Origin: Candidatus Electrothrix marina
GTDB taxonomy: Bacteria; Desulfobacterota; Desulfobulbia; Desulfobulbales; Desulfobulbaceae
Reading direction: 5' to 3'
Assembly (NCBI GenBank): GCA_004028495.1
Contig: MTKS01000014.1
Location: 1 to 17,546, forward strand
DNA: 17,546 bases
Within the stretch, counting starts at the first letter, position 1. Every line of letters starts with the position of its first letter. Under the pieces are notes generated by a model, which saw only the letters and a list, made by a program, of their open reading frames with translations, was not told the DNA's origin and did no database searches. The position numbers and the translations under genes were made by a program. Shown here one piece after another: positions 1-7,433 of the stretch.

Positions 1-410
1 CCCTGTTCCAATATGTCAGAACCCAGACTGTCAAGGCGGCGGCAAGCCCTGCCTATCAAATTGATGTGCTGGGCAGAGAACAGAAACAGGACAAAGTCTG
101 GTTCTGCGAATGCAAGTACACCCGGCAGCCTATGGGTATCAAGCAGGTGGAAAAGCTGGAGGCAGCAGTCCAGGTCTTCAGGCAGCAGCTGGAGGAAGAA
201 AGGTTATCAGTTCCGGAGATACAGCTCTGGCTGATCTCCACTGGCGGTTTTACCGAGGAGGTCAAGGCACTTGCCCGCTGCCGGGAGGATATGTATGTGT
301 CGGATTATGAGGGTGTTAATAATATCTTCAAGGCCTTTGGCGGTAATTATTCTATTCCCCTATTTGACGAAAAACACAACGGTACAAGGGGGTACGGTGC
401 AAGGGGATAA
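1..410 (+). CDS. AAA-type ATPase with PD-(D/E)XK-like C-terminus, 3' end only
   Basis: This is the last 135 codons of a gene that begins before the window; the reading frame starts at base 3 and ends in TAA at 408-410. It matches the C-terminus of the next gene: 94 of 123 aligned residues are identical, and only the last dozen residues differ. The visible part holds the nuclease-like core: the aspartate of DVLG, then ECK in the strand FCECKYT (an E-x-K pair as in PD-(D/E)XK folds), and a conserved tail YEGVNNIFKAFGGNY. The ATPase half should lie upstream and cannot be seen. The stop is 1 nt before the next start, so the two paralogues are probably co-transcribed, and the ribosome binding site of the second gene is inside the end of this one. 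The function is unknown; ATPases of this architecture are often found in multiple copies per genome. Confidence 0.85.
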   Translation, partial: LFQYVRTQTVKAAASPAYQIDVLGREQKQDKVWFCECKYTRQPMGIKQVEKLEAAVQVFRQQLEEERLSVPEIQLWLISTGGFTEEVKALARCREDMYVSDYEGVNNIFKAFGGNYSIPLFDEKHNGTRGYGARG

Positions 411-411
411 C

Positions 412-2244
412 ATGTCGAATATAAAAATATGGCCGGTCGAGGAAATGGTCCAAGAGGACGAATTCACCGACCGGGTGGAACTATTGCGCGAGCTGGATCA
501 TTGGGTCGCTGCGATTCAGCGCATGGCCGCATCAAGCACTGCCCTGATCGCGCCCCGAAGAATCGGCAAGACCGTGTTTCTGGACCGGTTGGTCAACACG
601 GTTTTTTTCAAGCCCGAGTACAAGGTGGCCCCGTTTTACTTCAAGATGACCAGGGAGAAACGGACGCTCAGGAAATTTCTTTTGGAATACGCGACCACCT
701 TTTATCGTCAGTACCTGGCCTACTGTGAGCAGGATCCGGTGCTGTTCCGCAATACAAATGTTGATTTGGAATGCTTGGTGAAGCTGAAGGCAGGTTCCGC
801 AGCCGGTGCCCTAGCTCTGGAACGCGCTGCAATTTTTCTTGACCGCTATAATCGGGGCAACGATGAAAACGCTCTCCACCATTGGGATGCTCTTATCCGG
901 GAGCCTGAGGAGTTGGCCTCGTTTACCGACACAAGGGTGGCAGTGATCATTGATGAGTTTCAGGATATGCAGCTTTGTGTCTATGATATGCCTAAAGAAT
1001 TGATGGACTCCAAAGACCGTTCGGATGGCTACGGTGCCATCCGGCTCGCCAATACCTATGACCGGCAGTCTCAGAGTCGCAAGGCCCCCATGTTAGTGGC
1101 CGGTTCTGCGGTGACTATGGTTTTCAAGACAGTCATGGGCGGTCCTCTGGGCGGACGGTTTGATTGTATGTATATAAAACCGCTGTCGGTGCCGGACGGG
1201 GCTGCACTTCTGCACACCGCTCTGAAATACTATGCGTCGCCGGAGCAGACGGTTACTCCAGAGTTGGCCCTATATGCCAGCACGCAGGTCGGTGGACACC
1301 CGTATTATTTATACAGTCTGGCCACTTCCAAGTGCTCGGGGAAAAGTTTCAAGAGCGAGGAGGAGATAAATCGGGTTATCCGCTACGAGATCGAAAACGG
1401 CAAGATCTACGGTTTTTGGCGGACTCATTTTGATAATAACCGGGAACTGATCAATCAGGATGATGACACGGAACTGGGCAAAAAGATTATCTACTATTTC
1501 ACCCGCTATAATAATCAGCCGGTAGATACCAAGGCCATTGCTGACAAGCTGGGCGTGGAGAAAAAGGCGGTGGCCAAAAAGATCGATAAGCTGTATGCAG
1601 CGGATCTGGTTTACCGGAGCGCGGAGAAGTTCTACTCCTTTAACGATATCTGCTTGATGCGCTTTATTAAGTTTGTCTATGAACAGGATCTGGAAGGAGT
1701 GGACGAGGTCGATTTGAGCCAGCAGGGGCTGATCAATACCATGAAGGGGAAATTCCTGGAAATGGTGGCTGAGGTCTCCATGCTCAAGTTCAATCATGAA
1801 CAGTTACCCGCAGCTTGGTTCTCCGCCGGATCAGGCAAGGCAGAAAAAGTAGAAGTGCCGCTGTTTCAGTACGTCAGGACCCAGACCGTCAAGGCCTCGG
1901 CAAGTCCTGCCTATCAGCTTGATGTGCTCGGCAAGGATCCGGAGGAAGAACGGGTGTGGCTCTGCGAATGTAAGTATACTCGCAAGCCTATGGGGATTGC
2001 CCAGGTAGAAAAGCTGGAGGCTGCGGCAGAGGTTTTTCGGCAGCAACAGGATGAAGAGGGCCTGCCGGTGCCGGAAATCCGCTTCTGGTTGATCTCTACC
2101 GGCGGGTTTACCGAGGAGGTCAGGGAGCTTGTCCACAGCCGGGAGGATCTGTATGCATCGGATTATGAGGGCATTAATAATATCTTCAAGGCATTTGGCG
2201 GCAATTACTCTATTCCTTTGTTTGCGGAAAATGACAGGGAGTAG
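412..2244 (+). CDS. AAA-type ATPase fused to winged helix and PD-(D/E)XK-like domain
   Basis: The protein has 610 residues. I chose ATG 412 because AAGGGG lies 5 nt upstream and the protein homology begins there; the frame stays open further upstream only because it runs antiphase through the previous gene. Domains in order: a P-loop ATPase of the ATPase_2/archaeal AAA type, with a degenerate Walker A APRRIGKT (residues 47-54) and Walker B VAVIIDEF (176-183); a lid region to about 340; a winged-helix-like stretch around 355-420 (AIADKLGVEKKAVAKKIDKL); and a C-terminal nuclease-like domain with D504 and E519-C-K521. Proteins of this class are predicted NTP-dependent DNA-handling or defence/regulatory factors, but no role is established for this one. 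It is a tandem paralogue of the upstream partial gene. The downstream side is convergent with endonuclease I across a long hairpin. Confidence 0.85.
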   Translation: MSNIKIWPVEEMVQEDEFTDRVELLRELDHWVAAIQRMAASSTALIAPRRIGKTVFLDRLVNTVFFKPEYKVAPFYFKMTREKRTLRKFLLEYATTFYRQYLAYCEQDPVLFRNTNVDLECLVKLKAGSAAGALALERAAIFLDRYNRGNDENALHHWDALIREPEELASFTDTRVAVIIDEFQDMQLCVYDMPKELMDSKDRSDGYGAIRLANTYDRQSQSRKAPMLVAGSAVTMVFKTVMGGPLGGRFDCMYIKPLSVPDGAALLHTALKYYASPEQTVTPELALYASTQVGGHPYYLYSLATSKCSGKSFKSEEEINRVIRYEIENGKIYGFWRTHFDNNRELINQDDDTELGKKIIYYFTRYNNQPVDTKAIADKLGVEKKAVAKKIDKLYAADLVYRSAEKFYSFNDICLMRFIKFVYEQDLEGVDEVDLSQQGLINTMKGKFLEMVAEVSMLKFNHEQLPAAWFSAGSGKAEKVEVPLFQYVRTQTVKASASPAYQLDVLGKDPEEERVWLCECKYTRKPMGIAQVEKLEAAAEVFRQQQDEEGLPVPEIRFWLISTGGFTEEVRELVHSREDLYASDYEGINNIFKAFGGNYSIPLFAENDRE

Positions 2245-2256
2245 TTGCGCAGGCCA

Positions 2257-2319
2257 GATTGAGTGAAGCGAAATCAGGCAACTTGAGCAATGCGTTGTCC
2301 GCTTTCGTTGCACTCAATC
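2257..2319. repeat. Long imperfect hairpin, member of a dispersed repeat family
   Basis: Two 25-nt arms (2258-2282 and 2294-2318) are inverted repeats with 20 Watson-Crick matches and two possible G-U pairs, around an 11-nt loop; a further G-C pair closes the base. It fills the space between two convergent genes and touches the stop codon of the endonuclease gene. There is no T-run, so it is not a textbook terminator, although it could end or stabilise transcripts from both sides. One arm recurs at 9215-9238 with 23 of 24 identical bases, which is why I call it a repeat family and not a chance hairpin. Confidence 0.7.
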
Positions 2320-3208
2320 ACAACCCGGCCTCCTGACAAGCATTCGCCACGATCATATTCCTGTTACCCTGGATCTTCTCAATCAGCCGGGCACGCTCAC
2401 ACTCCTGTTTATCCACCGGGTCCATCCTGTTCCACGCTTCAAAGAGCTTAACGTTCTTCCCGGAAATCACCCCGCGATGGTAGGCTGATTCCATATACAT
2501 GTAGGTACGGGCGATGTCACCGAACTTGTCGTCCGGCGGCTCAGCCTTCTGGTCTTCAATTTCCATGTTGCAGCTGCCGTACTCACGCAGCTCGCCTTGC
2601 AACATGGCATAGCTGTAATTACTGCGGTCGCCGTTGACCTCACCGATGGCCGGGACAAGGTTGTACATATCAGCCTGCATCAGTTTAAACTGCTCGTTGG
2701 CTTTTTCTGCGCATCGACGGCCTGCATAGGACTGACCCTTGCTGCCCACACAGTCAGGATGGCCGTCACGCCACTCAGCAAAGCTCTGACCGAAGGCTTC
2801 TGCCGGGACGATATGCTCCCATTCGACTCGGTTGGATCTGGCCTCGTTCTTGCGGAAATGAAAGCCGCTTGTGCTGTGGTCAAGCGTGAAGTCTTCGTCA
2901 TAACTGCTGCCGCAGTAGAAGGTGGTGAAGTATCCGGCTTTGACGTAGAGTTTTTTGAGCTGTGTCTTGGAGGTGGAAAAAGAGGTGATTGTACTGTTGC
3001 CTTCTGTTGCAGGCAGATTGTCGATAGCGATACTGCCGCTGCTGTTTTGTTCAGGATAGAAAACCGTATGAAGGGCGGGTGGAATATACTCTCTTAGGAA
3101 TTCCGGTGTGTTGCCTTTGAAGGTCAGGAACGCCCCGGCAACAAGGATAATCAGGAGGGTGGTGACAATACTTTTCAGCGAACTGGATTTCTTTTTTCGT
3201 GCGGCCAT
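2318..3208 (-). CDS. Endonuclease I family nuclease (EndA/NucM/Vvn type), exported or membrane-anchored
   Basis: The protein has 296 residues from the ATG at 3208. That start has a Shine-Dalgarno AGGAGA about 7 nt upstream; an in-frame ATG 21 codons further up lacks one. The N-terminus is basic (AARKKK) followed by a hydrophobic segment at about 14-30, so it is a signal anchor or signal peptide and the enzyme acts outside the cytoplasm. The catalytic beta-beta-alpha-metal core is clear: EWEHIVPAEAFG (residues 129-140) with the general base H132, then DMYNLVPAIGEVNGDRSN (180-197) with N183 and N192 positioned as metal-site ligands. Six cysteines (99, 153, 166, 213, 270, 291) fit a disulfide-stabilised periplasmic nuclease. 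Members cut DNA and RNA non-specifically, for nutrition, biofilm DNA or defence against incoming DNA. A possible -10 TATACT lies at 3278-3273 on the minus strand with no good -35 box. Confidence 0.92.
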   Translation of the reverse strand: MAARKKKSSSLKSIVTTLLIILVAGAFLTFKGNTPEFLREYIPPALHTVFYPEQNSSGSIAIDNLPATEGNSTITSFSTSKTQLKKLYVKAGYFTTFYCGSSYDEDFTLDHSTSGFHFRKNEARSNRVEWEHIVPAEAFGQSFAEWRDGHPDCVGSKGQSYAGRRCAEKANEQFKLMQADMYNLVPAIGEVNGDRSNYSYAMLQGELREYGSCNMEIEDQKAEPPDDKFGDIARTYMYMESAYHRGVISGKNVKLFEAWNRMDPVDKQECERARLIEKIQGNRNMIVANACQEAGL

Positions 3209-3652
3209 ACGGGATTCTCCTAATTTGTTATTCTTTTTTTGTTCAGACGCAGATGAGAGATTGATGGGCATAAGTATACAGCAAGCTGCCCTCTATTGAC
3301 AGGAATTATGCGCGATGCGGCATTGCCTTCGGCAATGACTGAAAGATTGCGCGGTCAGTCTGGCAGAACGACATGCAACTGCTTGTTGACAAGAGGATTT
3401 CATTACTGTTACCCTTGGAAAGGGAATCTTTGCTTCCTGATTCTGTCTCGGTAACAGGTTGATATTTCTTCTTTTTTACGAGCACTGCGGTGAATCAATG
3501 ATCCGGATTGATCAATGTAAAAATGTTTTCCGGGCAGCGGCGCATGATGCCTTTGCGTACCAGACCGTCTCTTTGAATCAGGTACTGTTCCTTACTACCG
3601 ATGGTGCGGCGTTCCGCACCTGCACTTGTCATAATCTGCACAGCAGGATCTG
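3209..3652. other. 444-nt gene-free region with three inverted repeats
   Basis: I found no convincing gene here; short open frames on both strands lack ribosome sites and recognisable products. Three structures stand out: a perfect 7-bp hairpin CATTGCC-TTC-GGCAATG at 3321-3337; an 8-nt inverted repeat CTGTTACC/GGTAACAG at 3406-3413 and 3450-3457 enclosing 36 nt, followed by a T-rich run at about 3465-3478; and a perfect 7-bp hairpin GGTGCGG-CGTT-CCGCACC at 3603-3620, 32 nt before the next start codon. A consensus -35 TTGACA occurs at 3386-3391 without a good -10 at the right distance. The stretch should hold the promoters of the flanking divergent genes. Confidence 0.5.
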
Positions 3653-5926
3653 ATGACCAAAAACATTGAATTACTCGCACCGGGAGGAGACACTGATTGC
3701 ATAAAAGCCGCAATTATAGCCGGGGCAGATGCCATATATTGTGGCCTTGATAAATTTAATGCAAGAAACCGGGCTCAAAATATAGCTTTTGCAGATTTAC
3801 ATGGGATCTTAAGACTGGCCCAGAAACATAATTGCCAAGTTTTCCTCACCCTTAATATCATTATAGTTGAAAGTGAAATCTCGCCCCTTATCCGTTTACT
3901 CAACAAATTAGTTAAAACCAAGATTGATGGCGTCATTGTTCAGGATTTTGGCATGCTGTATCTCCTTGGAAAATATTTTCCAGGGCTTAACATCCATGCC
4001 TCCACCCAGCTTACAACCCATAATGCAGGTCAGATAAAATTTTTAAGCAAACTCAAGGCCACCCGAGTTAATCTCTCAAGAGAATTAAGCCTTGACGAGA
4101 TACAGTCATTAGCTTCCGCTGGGCATGAAAACAACATGTTAACGGAAGTATTTGTCCACGGTTCGTACTGTATCTCTTTTTCAGGGCTTTGTTATTTCAG
4201 TTCTGTGCATGGAGGAAAATCAGGAAACCGGGGCAGATGCAGTCAACCGTGTAGAGATCAATATGTAAGGACTGCTGTAGGAAAAGACTTTCCCCTTAAT
4301 CTAAAAGATAATTCAGCCTATGCTGACCTCCAAGAACTGGCTGATGCCGGGGTTGACTCGGTTAAGATTGAAGGAAGAATAAAAAAGTTTCATTACGTAT
4401 ATACGGTGGTTGATGCTTGGAAAAAACAACTTCTCAGGCTTGGTAAGCGTGAAAGGCTCGTTACGGACAAACATGATCTTCACAAGGTCTTTAACCGAGA
4501 GTTTTCAAACGGTTTTTTAACAGGAGATATCAATAAAAGCATGTTTATTGATAATTCTCGGGATAATTCGGCAATACGTCGTGCAGAAATAAAAGGCGGT
4601 TGCACGGATGAAAATATACAACAAGCGAAAAGAGAACTCTATGATTTAAAAACAGAGATACTGCATAGGGTTCAAAAGAAAATTGCACGATTGAGCATAA
4701 CAAAAGCACCTTTAACACTCGTTGTTTCAGGGGAAGTTGGTTCACCTTTAAAAATAGTTGTAAAAACGCCAGACACTTCATTTGCTGTTCTTTCAGACAG
4801 CCTTGCCCAAAAGAACAGGCACTGTGCGCAAGGTCTCAATGCTCAGATACTCTTAGAAAAATTTAAAGCCTTAAATGATACAGAGTATTTCATTCAGCAT
4901 ATAGATGGAGAACATCTTCAAGACGATCTTTTTATGCCTTTTAAAGAACTTACAATCATACAGAAAAAAATATTATTTATCTTAAATGATGCACAAGAAA
5001 CTTTTCCCCCTGTGGACGTCCCTCTCTTGAAAAAGCCGCAGAATCTCAGCATACAACCCACGCTTTCTCTGCTCATCTCGTCAGCAAGGGACCTGCATAA
5101 TCTGACCAGTCTGATCAGCAGTAATGAAATTGAAGCAGATATATATTTTCAACTTCCTCAGAGTTTTAAAAATAACTGCGCTGAGTTTATCGAAATTTTC
5201 ACAGAGAATAATATAATCCCCTGGTTCCCCGCTGTTTTGATCGGAGAAGACTATCGTGATGCCGTAGAGTTTTTGCATCAGTTACAACCTCAACGACCTC
5301 AACATATTGTAACAGATAATACCGGAATAGCTTACGAAGCCTATCAAAACGGCATTGCCTGGATAGCGGGCACTTCTCTGAATATTGTGAATTCCTTCAG
5401 CCTGTTATGCTTAAAAGAGCATTTTAACTGCTCCGGTGCATTTATTTCAAATGAGATCAGCAAGGTACAGATAAAGAGTGTCAAAAAGCCTAATGATTTC
5501 AAGCTGTACTACAGTATCTATCACCCGATTAACCTTGTAACGAGCGGACAATGCCTGTTTCATCAGGTCACAGGATGTCATAAAGATAGGATTGATGCTC
5601 ACTGCATACAACACTGTGAAAAAACTTCATCAATCAAGAATCTCAAGGGGGAGACTCTTTTTCTTGAAAAGACAAAAGGAAACTATCATCGGATCTATAA
5701 TGAGGTTAATTTTTTAAATACAGATATTGTTACAGATGTACCGAATCTTTTTTCCAGCTTCTTCGTTGATTTAAGAAATATTAGAACCAATACCAACATA
5801 GACGTGGATACAGCAACATTGCTGCAACTTTTTAAAAATCATCTTAACGGCAACCTCGATGCAGCAAAGAACCTCAGGCAAAGCCTTCATCCCACAACAG
5901 ACATTCAATATAAAAAAGGAATTTAA
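3653..5926 (+). CDS. Peptidase U32 family protein, two-part, probable Fe-S hydroxylase type
   Basis: The 757-residue protein starts at ATG 3653, with AGGA about 5 nt before it. The N-terminal half is a classic U32 TIM-barrel: ELLAPGGD at the start, GADAIYCG (24-31), [12 protein letters not shown] (115-126), and the family signature [19 protein letters not shown] at 165-183. Cysteines C173, C180, C196 and C200 fit the four Fe-S ligands seen in characterised relatives. Those relatives (RlhA, TrhP, UbiU/UbiV) hydroxylate rRNA, tRNA or ubiquinone precursors and are not proteases, so a hydroxylase role is more likely than proteolysis. Residues of about 465-660 look like a second, degenerate copy of the core, ending in another quartet C634, C642, C651, C655. 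The gene is visibly A+T-richer than its G+C-rich neighbours, which may mean different ancestry. The exact substrate cannot be told. Confidence 0.88.
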   Translation: MTKNIELLAPGGDTDCIKAAIIAGADAIYCGLDKFNARNRAQNIAFADLHGILRLAQKHNCQVFLTLNIIIVESEISPLIRLLNKLVKTKIDGVIVQDFGMLYLLGKYFPGLNIHASTQLTTHNAGQIKFLSKLKATRVNLSRELSLDEIQSLASAGHENNMLTEVFVHGSYCISFSGLCYFSSVHGGKSGNRGRCSQPCRDQYVRTAVGKDFPLNLKDNSAYADLQELADAGVDSVKIEGRIKKFHYVYTVVDAWKKQLLRLGKRERLVTDKHDLHKVFNREFSNGFLTGDINKSMFIDNSRDNSAIRRAEIKGGCTDENIQQAKRELYDLKTEILHRVQKKIARLSITKAPLTLVVSGEVGSPLKIVVKTPDTSFAVLSDSLAQKNRHCAQGLNAQILLEKFKALNDTEYFIQHIDGEHLQDDLFMPFKELTIIQKKILFILNDAQETFPPVDVPLLKKPQNLSIQPTLSLLISSARDLHNLTSLISSNEIEADIYFQLPQSFKNNCAEFIEIFTENNIIPWFPAVLIGEDYRDAVEFLHQLQPQRPQHIVTDNTGIAYEAYQNGIAWIAGTSLNIVNSFSLLCLKEHFNCSGAFISNEISKVQIKSVKKPNDFKLYYSIYHPINLVTSGQCLFHQVTGCHKDRIDAHCIQHCEKTSSIKNLKGETLFLEKTKGNYHRIYNEVNFLNTDIVTDVPNLFSSFFVDLRNIRTNTNIDVDTATLLQLFKNHLNGNLDAAKNLRQSLHPTTDIQYKKGI

Positions 5927-6060
5927 TTCCAAAGAGCATAACGTTTAACGATTCGTTATACGCTGACATACGGACTTTTATCGCTCTCCCTTATCGTGCT
6001 TCTACCGGCAAAGGAAACAACAGAGAGCTTTTCTTCTACAAAAAACAAATAGCCCTCCTT

Positions 6061-6363
6061 ATGAATGAAGAACAAACAGGCGAAGAACAAACGAGTGAAG
6101 AACAAAATAACGATCCCTTGCACGGTGTAACCTTAAAGAACATGGTTACGTACCTTGTTGATTGTTACGGCTGGGATAAATTGGGCGATTGGACAAGGAT
6201 ACGATGCTTTATGATAAATCCTACGCTGAACTCCAGTCTTAAATTCCTCCGAAGAACACCTTGGGCGAGGGCAAAAGTTGAAGATTTATATGTTGTCACC
6301 AAATGGAATCAACAGCATAAAGCGAAAAGGGGAGGCAGGTCGAGATCAGAGTCATCATCATAA
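6061..6363 (+). CDS. VF530 family (DUF2132) small protein
   Basis: The product has 100 residues. The central part, from [13 protein letters not shown] to [14 protein letters not shown] (about 17-76), is the complete VF530/DUF2132 domain, including the hallmark phrases [27 protein letters not shown] and TPWAR. VF530 proteins are small helical proteins proposed to bind nucleic acid; the cellular role is not known. The domain is flanked by an acidic repetitive N-terminus ([15 protein letters not shown]) and a basic, Ser-rich tail ([14 protein letters not shown]), a charge asymmetry that might serve nucleic-acid or protein contact. No Shine-Dalgarno sequence precedes the ATG, so the start is taken from the frame and could be internal. 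It shares the A+T-rich character of the U32 gene upstream, 134 nt away. Confidence 0.88.
   Translation: MNEEQTGEEQTSEEQNNDPLHGVTLKNMVTYLVDCYGWDKLGDWTRIRCFMINPTLNSSLKFLRRTPWARAKVEDLYVVTKWNQQHKAKRGGRSRSESSS
6067..6111 (+). repeat. Three tandem 15-nt repeats inside the VF530 gene
   Basis: Three units of 15 nt begin with GAAGAACAAA and encode [10 protein letters not shown] and EEQNN. They keep the reading frame, so gain or loss of a unit would only lengthen or shorten the acidic N-terminus. The repeated motif lies outside the conserved domain. Confidence 0.85.
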
Positions 6364-6375
6364 TGATCTGATCAG

Positions 6376-6402
6376 GGAGAGCCGCATTACATGCAGCTCT
6401 CC
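6376..6402. terminator. Hairpin after the VF530 gene
   Basis: GGAGAGC (6376-6382) pairs with GCTCTCC (6396-6402), and inside it GCAT pairs with ATGC across a 3-nt loop, with one mismatch between the two stem parts. It starts 12 nt after the VF530 stop and lies between convergent genes. It lacks a T-run, so termination would be weak or factor-assisted. Confidence 0.5.
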
Positions 6403-6422
6403 TTGGCGTTACTGCTCAGATA

Positions 6423-6451
6423 GCAGGCATTCGTCTGAGGCAAATGCCTGC
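6423..6451. terminator. Hairpin after the tpx gene
   Basis: A perfect 9-bp stem, GCAGGCATT (6423-6431) with AATGCCTGC (6443-6451), encloses an 11-nt loop. It lies about 33 nt beyond the tpx stop on that gene's strand, between convergent genes. There is no T-run in either direction, so the terminator role is inferred from position and stem strength only. Confidence 0.45.
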
Positions 6452-6483
6452 GTTTCGGTACGGTCAAGAAACTCTGTTCATTT

Positions 6484-6984
6484 TTATGACAGGCTGGCGA
6501 GCGCTTTCTGGTAATCCGGCTCTTCTGCGATTTCAGGAACCAGCTGCGTGTAGATCACCTTTCCTTCCTCATCAATGACAACAATCGCCCTGGCAAAGAG
6601 TCCCGCCAGAGCACTGTCAATAATACGGACGCCGTAGTCCTTACCGAAAGCGTCTGACCGCAATTCTGAAGCTGAAATAACATTCTCCAGACCTTCTGCG
6701 CCGCAGAAACGGGCAAGAGCAAAGGGCATATCCCGCGAAATGCAGAGTACGTCTGTGTTTTCAAGTTTGCCCGCTTCATCATTAAAGCGGCGGACACTGG
6801 TTGCACATACCGGGGTGTCTATGCTGGGAAAAATATTGAGCACGAGTTTTTTTCCTGTATAATCAGCTAAGGAAACGTCACTCATGTCAGTCTTTGTTAA
6901 GGTGAAATCAGGTGCGGCTTGTCCTACGGCTGGTAGCTCACCTGCCGTGTTGACCGGTGTTCCTTGAAACGTAACTTGTGCCAT
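6484..6984 (-). CDS. tpx: Thiol peroxidase Tpx (atypical 2-Cys peroxiredoxin)
   Basis: The protein has 166 residues, the normal length for Tpx. It reduces hydrogen peroxide and alkyl hydroperoxides using thioredoxin. The peroxidatic cysteine is C60 in PSIDTPVC and the resolving cysteine is C94 in [11 protein letters not shown], the spacing that defines the Tpx subgroup with its intramolecular disulfide. Other family marks are TFQGTPV near the start, APDFTLT (24-30) and [17 protein letters not shown] near the end. There is no signal peptide, so it is cytoplasmic. The start is supported by AGGAG 10 nt upstream of the ATG. The gene stands alone with about 200 nt of upstream sequence that should hold its promoter; an 11-nt near-palindrome TCTTATTAAGA lies there at 7094-7104. 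It fits an anaerobe that has to survive exposure to oxygen. Confidence 0.96.
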   Translation of the reverse strand: MAQVTFQGTPVNTAGELPAVGQAAPDFTLTKTDMSDVSLADYTGKKLVLNIFPSIDTPVCATSVRRFNDEAGKLENTDVLCISRDMPFALARFCGAEGLENVISASELRSDAFGKDYGVRIIDSALAGLFARAIVVIDEEGKVIYTQLVPEIAEEPDYQKALASLS

Positions 6985-7192
6985 TGTGCTGTTTCTCCTG
7001 TTGAATGAATAGATTTGAGCGGTTGATGGTTGGAATGCAAAAGATAACGACCAAGCTCGCTGGCAGCATACTGCAGAGCAGTTTGTTGGTACGTCTTATT
7101 AAGAATACAGCTCTTTCTTTGAGAGACTTGTAAAGAAAAACAAACAGCTTAAGGCTGAGAAAGTCAAGGAGAAACAACAGACGGAGTATTTC

Positions 7193-7324
7193 TTACTCAT
7201 GCCGCAGGGCGTCAATGGGATCCAGGCGGGCAGCTTTGAGTGCCGGGAAATATCTGAACGCCACCCCGACAGCGGCGGAAAAGAGAAAGGCGATGCCGAT
7301 GATTTTCAGATCCGGGATATCTCC
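7193..7324 (-). pseudogene. Truncated remnant of an FtsX/MacB-type ABC transporter permease
   Basis: Only the last 43 or so residues of a permease are recognisable: IIGIAFLFSAAVGVAFRYFPALKAARLDPIDALRHE read in short pieces as a final membrane helix followed by the hallmark FPALKAARLDPIDALRHE and a stop. A complete permease of this family has about 400 residues. The frame stays open upstream to 7450, but that part has no similarity to a permease and has a low-complexity, A+T-rich look, so the gene was cut by a deletion or rearrangement at roughly 7325. No ATPase partner gene is present. It is not expected to make a working product. Confidence 0.7.
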
Positions 7325-7433
7325 AGTACAATTTTTTGCCGGGCCATTATAATTCAGTCCAAAAAAAATGTTATCATAATATTGTAAAACTGTTATAACT
7401 AGTTGAAAACCTCTACCCAATCGTGCAAACAGA

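Noticed and set aside
381..406. GGTACAAGGG / GGTGCAAGGGG near-repeat at the end of the first gene
   Set aside because: It is a very short duplication that supplies the ribosome site of the next gene; I see no larger structure.
3459..3653. A 64-codon plus-strand frame and an overlapping minus-strand frame (3495-3713) in the gene-free region
   Set aside because: Neither has a ribosome binding site or a recognisable product, the minus-strand frame runs into the U32 gene, and inverted repeats lie in the same stretch.
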